Of a stretch of DNA of 48,896 nucleotides, positions 32,508-38,964 are shown piece after piece (the stretch's first letter is position 1; every line of letters begins with the position of its first letter). The translations under genes were made by a program, and so were the position numbers. Origin of the DNA: Candidatus Omnitrophota bacterium. GTDB lineage: Bacteria > Omnitrophota > Gorgyraeia > Duberdicusellales > Duberdicusellaceae. The stretch lies in contig JAFGCB010000045.1 in NCBI GenBank assembly GCA_016932855.1, forward strand, positions 1-48,896, given 5' to 3'. The notes below the pieces were generated by a model that saw only the letters and a list, made by a program, of their open reading frames with translations, ran no database searches and was not told the DNA's origin.

Positions 32508-33818
32508 ATGGAGAAGCAGAAGACAATCAAGAAAGAATTTACTTTAGAAGGAGTAGGTCTTCATACTGGCGAAAAAGTAGTGCTTAAGTTTAAGCCGGCC
32601 GGAGTTAATACGGGCATAGTGTTTTTTAGGCAGGATAAATCTTTTCTGATAAAATCGGACTTTTATTCCGTGCTTTCCCCGGATAACTTTCCCCGCAGGA
32701 CTTCGGTAGGTAAAGACGGGGCCTGTATCCATACGGTCGAACATCTTATGGCGGCCTTTTCTATCTTAGGAATAGACAATATTCAGGTAGATATTAACGG
32801 AGAAGAAATACCGGGAATGGACGGAAGCGCTAAGGAATTTATTGAGAATATAAAGGCTTCGGGAATAGTAGAGCAACAAGCCCCCAAGAATTATTTAGTA
32901 GTAAGGGATCCGGTATGGATAGATGAAAACAAGGCAACGCTGGTTATACTTCCTTATCCGGCCTTCAGGATTTCATACACCCTTGACTACAACAGCCCTT
33001 GCGTGCGAACAAGCTTTCTGGATGCTACTTTAAGCTCCGATGTGGAGGGTTGCCGCTTGGGCTTTGCCAGAACTTTTTGTCTTGAAGACGAAGTTAAGCC
33101 CTTACTTAAGATGGGGCTAGGCAAGGGCGCTAACTATTCCAACACCTTGGTGGTTTCCGAAAAGGGGATTATTGACAATGAATTAAGAGACCCCGATGAG
33201 TTTATAAAGCATAAGATCTTGGATTTGATAGGTGATTTATATTTAGCCGGCCCCATAAAAGGCCACGTTATTGCTTTTCGCAGCGGCCATCAGCTGAATA
33301 TAAAGCTTTTGGAGAAGCTGAGAAGATATAAGGAAAAAGCGATTTCTTCGGGCGTAGGCACAACCACGAGCTTTGTGCCTTCTAAAGACGGTTTTGGCGC
33401 CGAGGATATTATGAAGATTCTTCCTCATCGCTATCCTTTTCTTCTGGTAGACAGAATACTTTATATTGAGAAGGGCAAAAAAGCGGCGGGCATTAAAAAC
33501 GTGACAATAAACGATTATTTCTTTCAGGGCCATTTCCCGGGAAAGCCGGTTATGCCGGGAGTTCTTATTATTGAAGCGATGGCGCAGGTGGGAGGAGTAT
33601 TAATGCTTGCCCCCCCTGAGAATAGAGGAAAGCTGGCTTTCTTTATGGCTGCAGATAATATAAAGTTTCGTAAGACCGTTGAGCCCGGCGATCAGTTGCT
33701 AATAGAAGTGACTGCAGGGAAAGTAAAGTCAAGAACCGGTCAAGTCCATACCAAGGCCTTCGTGAACGAGAAAATAGTGGCTGAAGCAGATTTAATGTTT
33801 GCTTTGGTTGACCGTTAG
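32508..33818 (+). CDS. Fused UDP-3-O-acyl-GlcNAc deacetylase/3-hydroxyacyl-ACP dehydratase (LpxC-FabZ)
   Basis: 436 aa. Residues 1 to about 285 are LpxC, the committed zinc deacetylase of lipid A synthesis: GVGLHTGEKV, H75-T-V-E78-H79-L, then HKILDLIGDLYL and the late histidine in RSGHQLN supply the ligands and general base. Residues about 300-436 are FabZ, which makes trans-2-enoyl-ACP: LPHRYPFLLVDRI with the catalytic histidine and GHFPGKPVMPGVLIIEAMAQ with the glutamate. This fusion is known in Bacteroidetes and several other phyla. Both enzymes draw on 3-hydroxyacyl-ACP, so joining them could balance membrane lipid against lipid A. Confidence 0.96.
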   Translation: MEKQKTIKKEFTLEGVGLHTGEKVVLKFKPAGVNTGIVFFRQDKSFLIKSDFYSVLSPDNFPRRTSVGKDGACIHTVEHLMAAFSILGIDNIQVDINGEEIPGMDGSAKEFIENIKASGIVEQQAPKNYLVVRDPVWIDENKATLVILPYPAFRISYTLDYNSPCVRTSFLDATLSSDVEGCRLGFARTFCLEDEVKPLLKMGLGKGANYSNTLVVSEKGIIDNELRDPDEFIKHKILDLIGDLYLAGPIKGHVIAFRSGHQLNIKLLEKLRRYKEKAISSGVGTTTSFVPSKDGFGAEDIMKILPHRYPFLLVDRILYIEKGKKAAGIKNVTINDYFFQGHFPGKPVMPGVLIIEAMAQVGGVLMLAPPENRGKLAFFMAADNIKFRKTVEPGDQLLIEVTAGKVKSRTGQVHTKAFVNEKIVAEADLMFALVDR

Positions 33819-33845
33819 TGCGTAGAATGCCGCAGATTCGTTGTG

Positions 33846-33908
33846 CGTAATGCGTAACGCGTAACGTGTTAAGGTAATACGCATTACGCATTACTCGTTA
33901 CGCATTAC
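33846..33908. repeat. Inverted heptamer array (CGTAATG / CGTAACG)
   Basis: Left half: CGTAATG CGTAACG CGTAACG (33846-33866). The right half (33877-33908) reads as reverse complements of GTAATGC, GTAACGA, GTAATGC, GTAATGC. As RNA it forms a long hairpin between the lpxC-fabZ fusion and lpxA. It uses the same word as 1822-1855. Confidence 0.9.
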
Positions 33909-33925
33909 TACAAAAAATAAAGAGT

Positions 33926-34702
33926 GTGTCTGTTACAATCCACCCTCAAGCAGTTGTATCCAAAAAAGCTAATCTCGCCCCAGGGGTTGAAGTAGGACCC
34001 TTCGCAGTAATCGAGGATAATGTAAAAATAGGCGAAAACTCAAGGATCGGGCCCCATTGCCTGGTTACCGGCTTTACCACCATCGGTAAAGACTGTAAAA
34101 TATTTAAAGGCGCGGTATTAGGCAGCCCTCCCCAGGATTTAAAATATACTTATAAAGAGTCTTACGTTGAAATAGGAGATTCCAATACAATAAGAGAATT
34201 CGTTACCGTTAATCCCGGCACGGACAGAGGTTCAAGGACTGTTATCGGCAACAACAACCTTATTATGGCTTATTCGCACGTAGCTCATAATTGCAATATT
34301 GGCAACAATTGTATATTAGCAAATGGGTCGACTCTTGCCGGTCATGTCGAAATAGAGGATAAGGCTGTAGTCGGAGGTTTGGTTGCCATACACCAGTTTT
34401 GCCGGGTCGGTAGATTATCTATTATAGGAGGCTGTTCAAAAGTGGTTCAGGACATACCTCCCTTTGCCATGGCTGACGGACATCCGGCAGCGGTAAAGGG
34501 CATTAATATAGTGGGTTTAAGAAGAACCGGGGTTTCTAACGAGGCCATACGTCTGCTTAAAAATGCTTTTAAGGTCTTATTTTTTGAAGGGCACCTCTTA
34601 AGCAAAGCTTATGAACTTTTATCTAAAGAGATTGCTGTAAGCTCTGAACTCGAATATCTGGTTTCTTTCTTAAAATCCTCTTCCAGAGGCGTTGCCAAAT
34701 GA
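33926..34702 (+). CDS. lpxA: UDP-N-acetylglucosamine acyltransferase (LpxA)
   Basis: 258 aa, standard. First acyltransferase of lipid A synthesis. The left-handed beta-helix is obvious (IHPQAVVSKKANLAPGVEVG, NVKIGENSRIGPH). The catalytic histidine is in MAYSHVAHNCNIGNN; IREFVTVNPGT and AMADGHPAAVKGINIVGLRR are LpxA-specific. The start is a GTG at 33926, the first codon that restores the full N-terminus. The preceding hairpin array separates it from the deacetylase gene. It overlaps lpxI by four bases. Confidence 0.96.
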   Translation: MSVTIHPQAVVSKKANLAPGVEVGPFAVIEDNVKIGENSRIGPHCLVTGFTTIGKDCKIFKGAVLGSPPQDLKYTYKESYVEIGDSNTIREFVTVNPGTDRGSRTVIGNNNLIMAYSHVAHNCNIGNNCILANGSTLAGHVEIEDKAVVGGLVAIHQFCRVGRLSIIGGCSKVVQDIPPFAMADGHPAAVKGINIVGLRRTGVSNEAIRLLKNAFKVLFFEGHLLSKAYELLSKEIAVSSELEYLVSFLKSSSRGVAK

Positions 34703-35508
34703 ACAAACTTGGCTTAATTGCCGGCAACAGGAACTTCCCCCTTTTATTTTCTTCTAAGGCAAAGAAAAAGAATCCGTCTTTAAAGATAATAGCGGTAGCT
34801 GTTAAGGGTGAAACTTCATCCGGTCTTTCAAGGCTGGTAGATAAGATATATTGGGTCAGTATCGGAAGATTGCAGGAGCTTATCGATATTTTTTTAAAGG
34901 AAGAGATAAAAACCCTGGTTATGGCAGGCCAGATCTCTCCCTTCAGGATTTTTAGAGATTCAAGTTCCTGGGACGGTCTTATGCAAAAGGTTGTTCAAGC
35001 CTGCCCTGATTTTAGACCCCACGGCATATTTACCGAAATAATAAAAGAAATAGAAAAACACGGCCTTAAATTCATAAGTTCAATAACCTATCTAGAGGAA
35101 GATTTAGCTAAATCCGGAATCAATAACGGCGTGGCTTCGGACGCCTCTCTTGCAAAAGAGCTTGATTACGTAGTAAGCCTGGTCAGAAAGATAGTTGATT
35201 TAGATATAGGCCAGACCGTCGTCTTCAAAGATAAGGCTATAGTAGCCGTTGAGGCTTTAGAGGGGACCGACAATACCATAAAACGCGCCTATGGAATATG
35301 CGGAAAAGGTTTTACGGTTATAAAGCTTGCCAGGAAAGACCAAGATTTAAGATTTGACGTTCCGGTAGTAGGCCTAAATACAATAAAACTTCTTGGTAAG
35401 CTTAAGGCTAAGGTTTTGGTCTTAGAAAAAGATAAAACCCTTATCCTTGACAAAGAAAAAGTTTTATCTTTGGCTTGCAAGGCGAATATTCCTATTGTCG
35501 GAGTCTAA
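34699..35508 (+). CDS. lpxI: UDP-2,3-diacylglucosamine pyrophosphatase LpxI
   Basis: 269 aa, standard for the LpxI/DUF1009 family, the alternative to LpxH, which splits UDP-diacylglucosamine to lipid X. Visible are the N-terminal LGLIAGNRNFPLLFSSKA, the KTLVMAGQISPFRIF segment and the C-terminal catalytic domain with VFKDKAIVAVEALEGTDNTI, FDVPVVGLNTI and the aspartate-containing turn. ATGA overlap with lpxA. The next enzyme, lpxB, does not follow; the operon ends at a repeat array and tRNA-Arg. Confidence 0.95.
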   Translation: MNKLGLIAGNRNFPLLFSSKAKKKNPSLKIIAVAVKGETSSGLSRLVDKIYWVSIGRLQELIDIFLKEEIKTLVMAGQISPFRIFRDSSSWDGLMQKVVQACPDFRPHGIFTEIIKEIEKHGLKFISSITYLEEDLAKSGINNGVASDASLAKELDYVVSLVRKIVDLDIGQTVVFKDKAIVAVEALEGTDNTIKRAYGICGKGFTVIKLARKDQDLRFDVPVVGLNTIKLLGKLKAKVLVLEKDKTLILDKEKVLSLACKANIPIVGV

Positions 35509-35543
35509 GATTCCGCGCACCTCTTTATACTCACGGACGCACC

Positions 35544-35571
35544 ACTCATTACGCATTACGCGTTACGCAAT
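35544..35571. repeat. Heptamer array (reverse complement of CGTAACG CGTAATG CGTAATG)
   Basis: Three units with period 7, in the opposite orientation to the array at 1822-1855. It ends 3 bases before the tRNA-Arg gene. Confidence 0.85.
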
Positions 35572-35574
35572 ATT

Positions 35575-35648
35575 GCCCCCGTAGCTCAACTGGATAGAGT
35601 ACCTGGCTTCGAACCAGGGTGTTGGGTGTTCAAGTCACCCCGGGGGCG
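35575..35648 (+). tRNA. tRNA-Arg (anticodon TCG)
   Basis: Acceptor GCCCCCG pairs with CGGGGGC (35641-35647), discriminator G. Anticodon stem CCTGG/CCAGG with loop CTTCGAA gives TCG. T-arm GGGTG-TTCAAGT-CACCC. CCA is not encoded. The last 17 bases are nearly repeated at 35726-35742. Confidence 0.95.
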
Positions 35649-35660
35649 TTATTTTGTTAA

Positions 35661-35742
35661 GGGGTGACGAGAACATAGTGAGTTTGTCCTGAGCGACCCT
35701 GAGCTTGTCGAAGGGGAGTCGAAGGAAGTCACCCCCGGGGCG
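35661..35742. repeat. Partial copy of the tRNA-Arg 3' end and an inverted repeat
   Basis: GGGGTGAC (35661-35668) pairs with GTCACCCC (35728-35735). Positions 35726-35742 match the last 17 bases of tRNA-Arg (35632-35648) at 16 of 17 positions. Between them lie GTCCTGAGCGA and CCCTGAGCTTGTCGAAGG, a word type seen as a repeat in many bacterial genomes. No integrase gene is nearby. Confidence 0.55.
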
Positions 35743-35794
35743 CCATAGCTTTATAGCGCTTAAGCACCGGCTTCAAATCAGCTTATTTAATATT

Positions 35795-36301
35795 TTAATT
35801 AATTGCTTTCGTGGGGGTCCCTACCGGCATTTTCAGTCTTAGATTTTCGAATATCTCGTCATTTTCGGAACTTACTTCGTCTGGCTGGGGATATTCGTTT
35901 GCTTTTTGGGTTTTTTTTGGTTCGGCTTGTATTTCCTGGGAGATTTTGATTTCTTTCACGCCGCTATTTTCCGGGATGGATACCTCCTCGTTTACGGCAT
36001 TATTTGTACTTTTCGGTTTAGCTTGCGGGTAATAGGTTGCAGTTATTTGTCCATCTATTTCTTCAGTATTAAATGAAGATGGGTCTATCATATCCCGGCC
36101 TTTATTCCATGCTTCAGGGCCCAGCAGGGGTATTTGGGAAGATTCAGCCTTTTTCCACCCTTGTGCAGATTCGCCAAGAGCGGACGATGCCCAGCTTACT
36201 ATCATTACCGCTCCTATTATAGGGTAGAGTATTTTCTTAATAAAATCTTCCTCCAAGATACTCGCTTTTAAGATAGCATTATTACAGTAATTATTCTTCA
36301 T
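35795..36301 (-). CDS. Exported hydrophilic protein of unknown function
   Basis: 168 aa, no family recognised. A membrane/signal segment lies at residues 24-42 (ILYPIIGAVMIVSWASSALG), with possible cleavage after SALG, preceded by lysines. The mature part is hydrophilic, rich in P, E, N and K (QAEPKKTQKANEYPQPDE) and probably disordered. Its ATG overlaps the end of the upstream ribbon-helix-helix gene by 11 bases, so the two are one operon behind the structured leader at 36582-36724. An envelope protein under second-messenger control would fit (inference). Confidence 0.65.
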   Translation of the reverse strand: MKNNYCNNAILKASILEEDFIKKILYPIIGAVMIVSWASSALGESAQGWKKAESSQIPLLGPEAWNKGRDMIDPSSFNTEEIDGQITATYYPQAKPKSTNNAVNEEVSIPENSGVKEIKISQEIQAEPKKTQKANEYPQPDEVSSENDEIFENLRLKMPVGTPTKAIN

Positions 36302-36497
36302 GTTTGATATCTTTTATTATTTCTTCTTTTAAACTTCCAGCGTGTTCGCAAATACGGATTATTTCTTTAATAATTTCCGAGCGGGCTATCTTTTTGCCTG
36401 TGGTGAAATAGATATCTTTTGCTATATTGTCAAGAAAGTCAAGCTCATCCCGTTCAACGAAGGAAACTACCTTATATCGAAACTTGTCTGCTCTCAT
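36291..36497 (-). CDS. Ribbon-helix-helix-like DNA-binding protein
   Basis: 68 aa. The pattern strand (KFRYKVVSFVE), helix (RDELDFLDNIAKDIYFTTG), then SRSxII-like helix (KKIARSEIIKEIIRICEHAG) resembles MetJ/Arc-type ribbon-helix-helix proteins, which bind operators as dimers. AAAGGAGG precedes the ATG by 5 bases (strong site). The gene starts about 35 bases after an intrinsic terminator that follows the aptamer-like leader, so expression should depend on read-through. The perfect palindrome inside its promoter could be its own operator (inference). Confidence 0.7.
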   Translation of the reverse strand: MRADKFRYKVVSFVERDELDFLDNIAKDIYFTTGKKIARSEIIKEIIRICEHAGSLKEEIIKDIKHEE

Positions 36498-36530
36498 TTA
36501 ACCTCCTTTTACCCATGCAGGGGTCCGCAA

Positions 36531-36566
36531 ATAAAAACCCCCTTAAAGGCAAGCCCTTAAGGGGGT
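36531..36566 (-). terminator. Intrinsic terminator in the leader of the ribbon-helix-helix operon
   Basis: On the minus strand ACCCCCTTAA pairs with TTAAGGGGGT (36566-36557 with 36546-36537; inner GGC/GCC pairs extend it), followed directly by TTTTTATTT. It lies between the aptamer-like RNA and the gene, the place of a transcription-attenuation expression platform. Confidence 0.8.
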
Positions 36567-36581
36567 AATATTTTCTATTTT

Positions 36582-36724
36582 TTCTGGCAGCTCCTCTTTC
36601 CGTTTATAGCGGATAGGTAGCTTTGCCCCGTAAATTCCGCTTTTGCGGAACACGGGGGCACGTGGTCAATTTAATTGACTTTACGTGCCGTCCCCCGATT
36701 GCTCGGGGTTTGCCTTTTTCAGAA
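36582..36724 (-). ncRNA. Candidate c-di-GMP-I (GEMM)-like riboswitch with two inserted hairpins
   Basis: Read on the minus strand. P1: TTCT...GGCA pairs with TGCC AGAA (36724-36711 with 36589-36582). Then AAACC and P2, CCCCGA-GCAA-TCGGGG (36708-36693), capped by a GNRA tetraloop, then GGAC. Two complete hairpins follow, 36689-36657 (GGCACGT/ACGTGCC) and 36656-36627 (CCCGT/ACGGG with TTCCGC/GCGGAA). Then GCAAAGCTACC and P3 (AGCT/AGCT, CC/GG, TCCG/CGGA). Removing the two hairpins restores GGGGACGCAAAGCTACC, which is the GEMM-I core as I recall it (GGCAAACC, hairpin with GNRA loop, GGGACGCAAAGC). A terminator follows 16 bases later. It is an inference from motif recall; a covariance search is needed. 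Confidence 0.55.
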
Positions 36725-36747
36725 CTTCCTAATTTTCAATCAATTTG

Positions 36748-36776
36748 AGGATAACATATTTTGGCCAAAATGACAA
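36748..36776 (-). promoter_or_regulatory. Candidate promoter with palindromic operator for the leader RNA
   Basis: Minus strand: TTGTCA (36776-36771), 17-base spacer, TATCCT (36753-36748). The spacer contains the perfect 12-bp palindrome TTTTGGCCAAAA (36759-36770). Transcription would start near 36741, about 17 bases before the aptamer's first helix. Confidence 0.5.
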
Positions 36777-36813
36777 GGAGGGCCAAGGATAAAAAGGCCA
36801 TTTTGTCATTTTG
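36766..36813. other. Inverted repeat overlapping the leader promoter
   Basis: CAAAATGACAA (36766-36776) is matched by TTGTCATTTTG (36803-36813). GGCC copies lie inside. The left arm includes the -35 box, so the repeat could be a second operator or the end of an upstream transcript. Confidence 0.45.
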
Positions 36814-36932
36814 TCGCTATGTCTCTGCCTTTATGCAGGTAACCAGCTTTTATTTCTTAGAGAAATTTTACGGGAAATAGAAATGAAAGGGCTTTCTTTT
36901 TATCAAGATTGCAGAATAAGCTAAATATATGA

Positions 36933-37016
36933 TTACCCCGATTTCTTGTCCGGATCCATAACGAGCAATAAAAAAATTAAAGCTATTACTACCAGGAGGC
37001 CGATAGCCATGTCCAT
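36933..37016 (-). CDS. Possible 27-residue single-span membrane protein
   Basis: Short ORF: MDMAIGLLVVIALIFLLLV then MDPDKKSG. One hydrophobic helix with a charged tail, similar in kind to many bacterial small membrane proteins; no family is recognised. No clear ribosome binding site. It lies in the 694-base stretch (36498-37192) that has no larger gene and otherwise holds the leader RNA, terminator and promoters; 36814-36932 shows nothing I recognise. Confidence 0.35.
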   Translation of the reverse strand: MDMAIGLLVVIALIFLLLVMDPDKKSG

Positions 37017-37115
37017 CTTATTTTATTCTAATAAGATTACTGGCTTAAATCAATAGCTTAAGGCGGTATTTTTGAAAACATTTTCTTTCTGATATTTTCT
37101 TATTTTTTCTCTTTA

Positions 37116-37144
37116 TTGTATTCAAAACGAATTACGATTATAAT
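37116..37144 (+). promoter_or_regulatory. Candidate promoter for the transglutaminase-like gene
   Basis: TTGTAT (37116-37121), 17 bases, then a perfect TATAAT (37139-37144). The -35 is weak (3 of 6). The region is AT-rich, so chance matches are likely. Confidence 0.4.
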
Positions 37145-37192
37145 AAAATTAGGTAAGAATTAAATATAAATAGTTAAATGAATATATAATAT

Positions 37193-38284
37193 ATGATGAT
37201 TTTCAGAAAGGCCTTTGTTTTTTTATCGTTCTTTTGTCTTGTTAACGCCTTTATCTTTGCCAATAGTAATGATACCGAACCTTTAATATGCGTTAGCGGG
37301 ATAATGTTTGACCAAGACAGCCCTAAGGCTGTAGTCAATAATCGCGTAGTAGGCCAAGGCAAAACTATAGATCAGGTAGTTGTATCAGAAATAAATGAGC
37401 TAGAGGTAAAATTTGAATATAAGGGCAAGATTTTTACAAGAGAAATAGGCCAGGTTTGTCAGGTTCAGGAGGGTTCCTCGCCGGATGATTCCCAAAAAGC
37501 GGTTTCGCGGTCTGCAGCCTTAAAAAAAGAAGGCGGAAGCTCCTTGGGCCTTAAGCACTATAAGGATGCCTTTAGTTATTTTAATAAGGCTAGCCGGGAT
37601 TATCGTTCTAAGAGATTTGACCGGGCGTATATTTATTACGATAAGGCTATCAGGTCTGCCCAGAAAGCTGTTTGCCTGGTAGATAAAGATAAAAGAGAAG
37701 AGCTTAAAGGCCTTATAGAAAGGCTTAGGGCCAGGAAATCGGAATTAGAGAAAGCCGAAATTTCCGATAAAATTGCCCAGGCAGAATATCCCAGGTTAAA
37801 AAGCCCGGAAGATATAGAGAAGTGGTTGAGTATAAATGTCAGGAGCGGAAAGGATGCTGACCAATATAAGAGGGAGGACCGCTGGCAAAATCCTAAGGAG
37901 ACCATGACCTTGGGCAAGGGGGATTGTGAGGATTTTGCCTTTTTAGCCCAGGATTTATTAAAGCAGATAGGCATCGAATCAGTTGTTTTAGGAATAGTAT
38001 ATATGGAAAATGTCAAAAGACGTTGTCATGCCATCTGTGTTTTTCGCCGGCCCGGCCGCAGTGACTTTAACTATTTTACTATCTTTAAACTTATTAAAAC
38101 AAGAGAAATTAGATTGCTCGAATTTGTCGATTTTATTTATCCGGCCTGGATAGAGGCTTTCGAGCTTAACCTTTCTAACCGCTTAAGCACCCCTATTTTC
38201 GGAAAGACTGCCGGCGGAATTAAAAACTTTTATAAACCTAATGATCCTAACCTGACAAAAGAATTGCTTAAAATGCTAAAATGA
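37193..38284 (+). CDS. Periplasmic protein with GspB-like segment and transglutaminase-like cysteine protease domain
   Basis: 363 aa. Signal peptide at residues 1-23 (FVFLSFFCLVNAFIFA). Residues about 30-85 (ICVSGIMFDQDSPKAVVNN, GQGKTIDQVVVSEI, KFEYKGKIFTREIG) resemble the small GspB/PilP-like periplasmic domain of secretion and pilus systems. A charged helical part follows. Residues about 235-300 look like a transglutaminase-like papain fold: MTLGKGDCEDFAFLAQDLLKQIGI with the likely catalytic cysteine, then RCHAICVF with the histidine. Such domains process or cross-link envelope proteins. The exact substrate is unknown. The first two codons are both ATG. Confidence 0.6.
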   Translation: MMIFRKAFVFLSFFCLVNAFIFANSNDTEPLICVSGIMFDQDSPKAVVNNRVVGQGKTIDQVVVSEINELEVKFEYKGKIFTREIGQVCQVQEGSSPDDSQKAVSRSAALKKEGGSSLGLKHYKDAFSYFNKASRDYRSKRFDRAYIYYDKAIRSAQKAVCLVDKDKREELKGLIERLRARKSELEKAEISDKIAQAEYPRLKSPEDIEKWLSINVRSGKDADQYKREDRWQNPKETMTLGKGDCEDFAFLAQDLLKQIGIESVVLGIVYMENVKRRCHAICVFRRPGRSDFNYFTIFKLIKTREIRLLEFVDFIYPAWIEAFELNLSNRLSTPIFGKTAGGIKNFYKPNDPNLTKELLKMLK

Positions 38285-38351
38285 TGCCCGATTTTTTTCC
38301 AGGAAAGGCAGGCCGGCAAGCCTAAATTCCATTAGATTTTTCAGTATTTTA

Positions 38352-38360
38352 TGCTATAAT
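38352..38360 (+). promoter_or_regulatory. Extended -10 promoter for tRNA-Lys and archease
   Basis: TG-C-TATAAT, a perfect extended -10, ending 14 bases before the tRNA. Transcription would start near 38367. Confidence 0.55.
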
Positions 38361-38374
38361 TATTTCTAATCTTA

Positions 38375-38447
38375 GGGCCGCTGGCTCAATTGGTAGAGCA
38401 ACGGACTCTTAATCCGTGGGTTGCTGGTTCAAGTCCAGCGCGGCCCA
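38375..38447 (+). tRNA. tRNA-Lys (anticodon CTT)
   Basis: Acceptor GGGCCGC pairs with GCGGCCC (38440-38446), discriminator A. D-arm GCTC/GAGC. Anticodon stem ACGGA/TCCGT with loop CTCTTAA gives CTT. T-arm GCTGG-TTCAAGT-CCAGC. CCA is not encoded. It lies 11 bases before the archease start. Confidence 0.95.
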
Positions 38448-38458
38448 TTTTTCATACA

Positions 38459-38878
38459 ATGAAGGACTACGAGATATTTGAGCATACTGCTGACCTAGGA
38501 GTTCGAGTATATGGCCGGGATTTACAGACATTGTTTAAGAACGCAGCTGTTGCTTTATTTAGTTTAGTAGTTGATTCTTGCCCGCCCCAGGAAAAAGAAA
38601 TAACAGTAAAATTGGAAGTAAAGACCCTGGAGGATTTATTGTTAAATTGGCTTAACGAGTTAATCTCGGTATTTTTTACTTACAAGTTTTTACCTAGCGG
38701 TTATAATATACATATAAGTAAAGAGGAGCCTTATATTTTAAGAGCAACCTTAAAAGGCGCGGGATACGATCCCTATTCGCAGAAGGTGAATACGGAAATA
38801 AAAGCCGCAACTTACCACGGTTTAAAGATAGAGGAGGTTCCTGAAGGCTTTAAGGCAGAGATTATATTTGACGTGTGA
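38459..38878 (+). CDS. Archease, RtcB-activating protein
   Basis: 139 aa. Archease speeds guanylylation and multiple turnover of the RNA ligase RtcB. Family segments are YEIFEHTADLGVRVYG with the conserved aspartate, LLNWLNELISVFF, and KAATYHGLKIEEV near the C-terminus. ATG 38459 is used; a longer open frame runs backwards into tRNA-Lys and is not coding. The gene directly precedes rtcB, its functional partner, across a repeat element. Confidence 0.93.
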   Translation: MKDYEIFEHTADLGVRVYGRDLQTLFKNAAVALFSLVVDSCPPQEKEITVKLEVKTLEDLLLNWLNELISVFFTYKFLPSGYNIHISKEEPYILRATLKGAGYDPYSQKVNTEIKAATYHGLKIEEVPEGFKAEIIFDV

Positions 38879-38883
38879 AAGCG

Positions 38884-38954
38884 CAGATGATCACAGATGG
38901 TATATTATATATCTGTGATCATCGGCAATAAATCTGTGCTAATCTGCGTAAAAC
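38884..38954. repeat. Inverted repeat of ATCTGTGATCAT words
   Basis: GCAGATGATCACAGAT on the left is matched by ATCTGTGATCATC, AATCTGTGCT and AATCTGCGT on the right. It shares its word with 6610-6650. It separates archease from rtcB. Confidence 0.85.
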
Positions 38955-38964
38955 AATAAAAGAA

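Noticed and set aside
33846..33908. CRISPR array
   Set aside because: Units are 7 bases with no spacers, and no cas genes are present.
35575..35742. Complete att sites of an integrated element
   Set aside because: Only about 80 bases lie between the repeats, with no integrase or cargo; kept only as a weak remnant idea.
37185..37190. TATAAT just before the transglutaminase-like gene as its -10
   Set aside because: Only two bases from the ATG, so transcription would start inside the gene; the upstream TATAAT at 37139 is more sensible.
38390..38458. N-terminal extension of archease
   Set aside because: It lies within tRNA-Lys; archease begins normally at the ATG at 38459.
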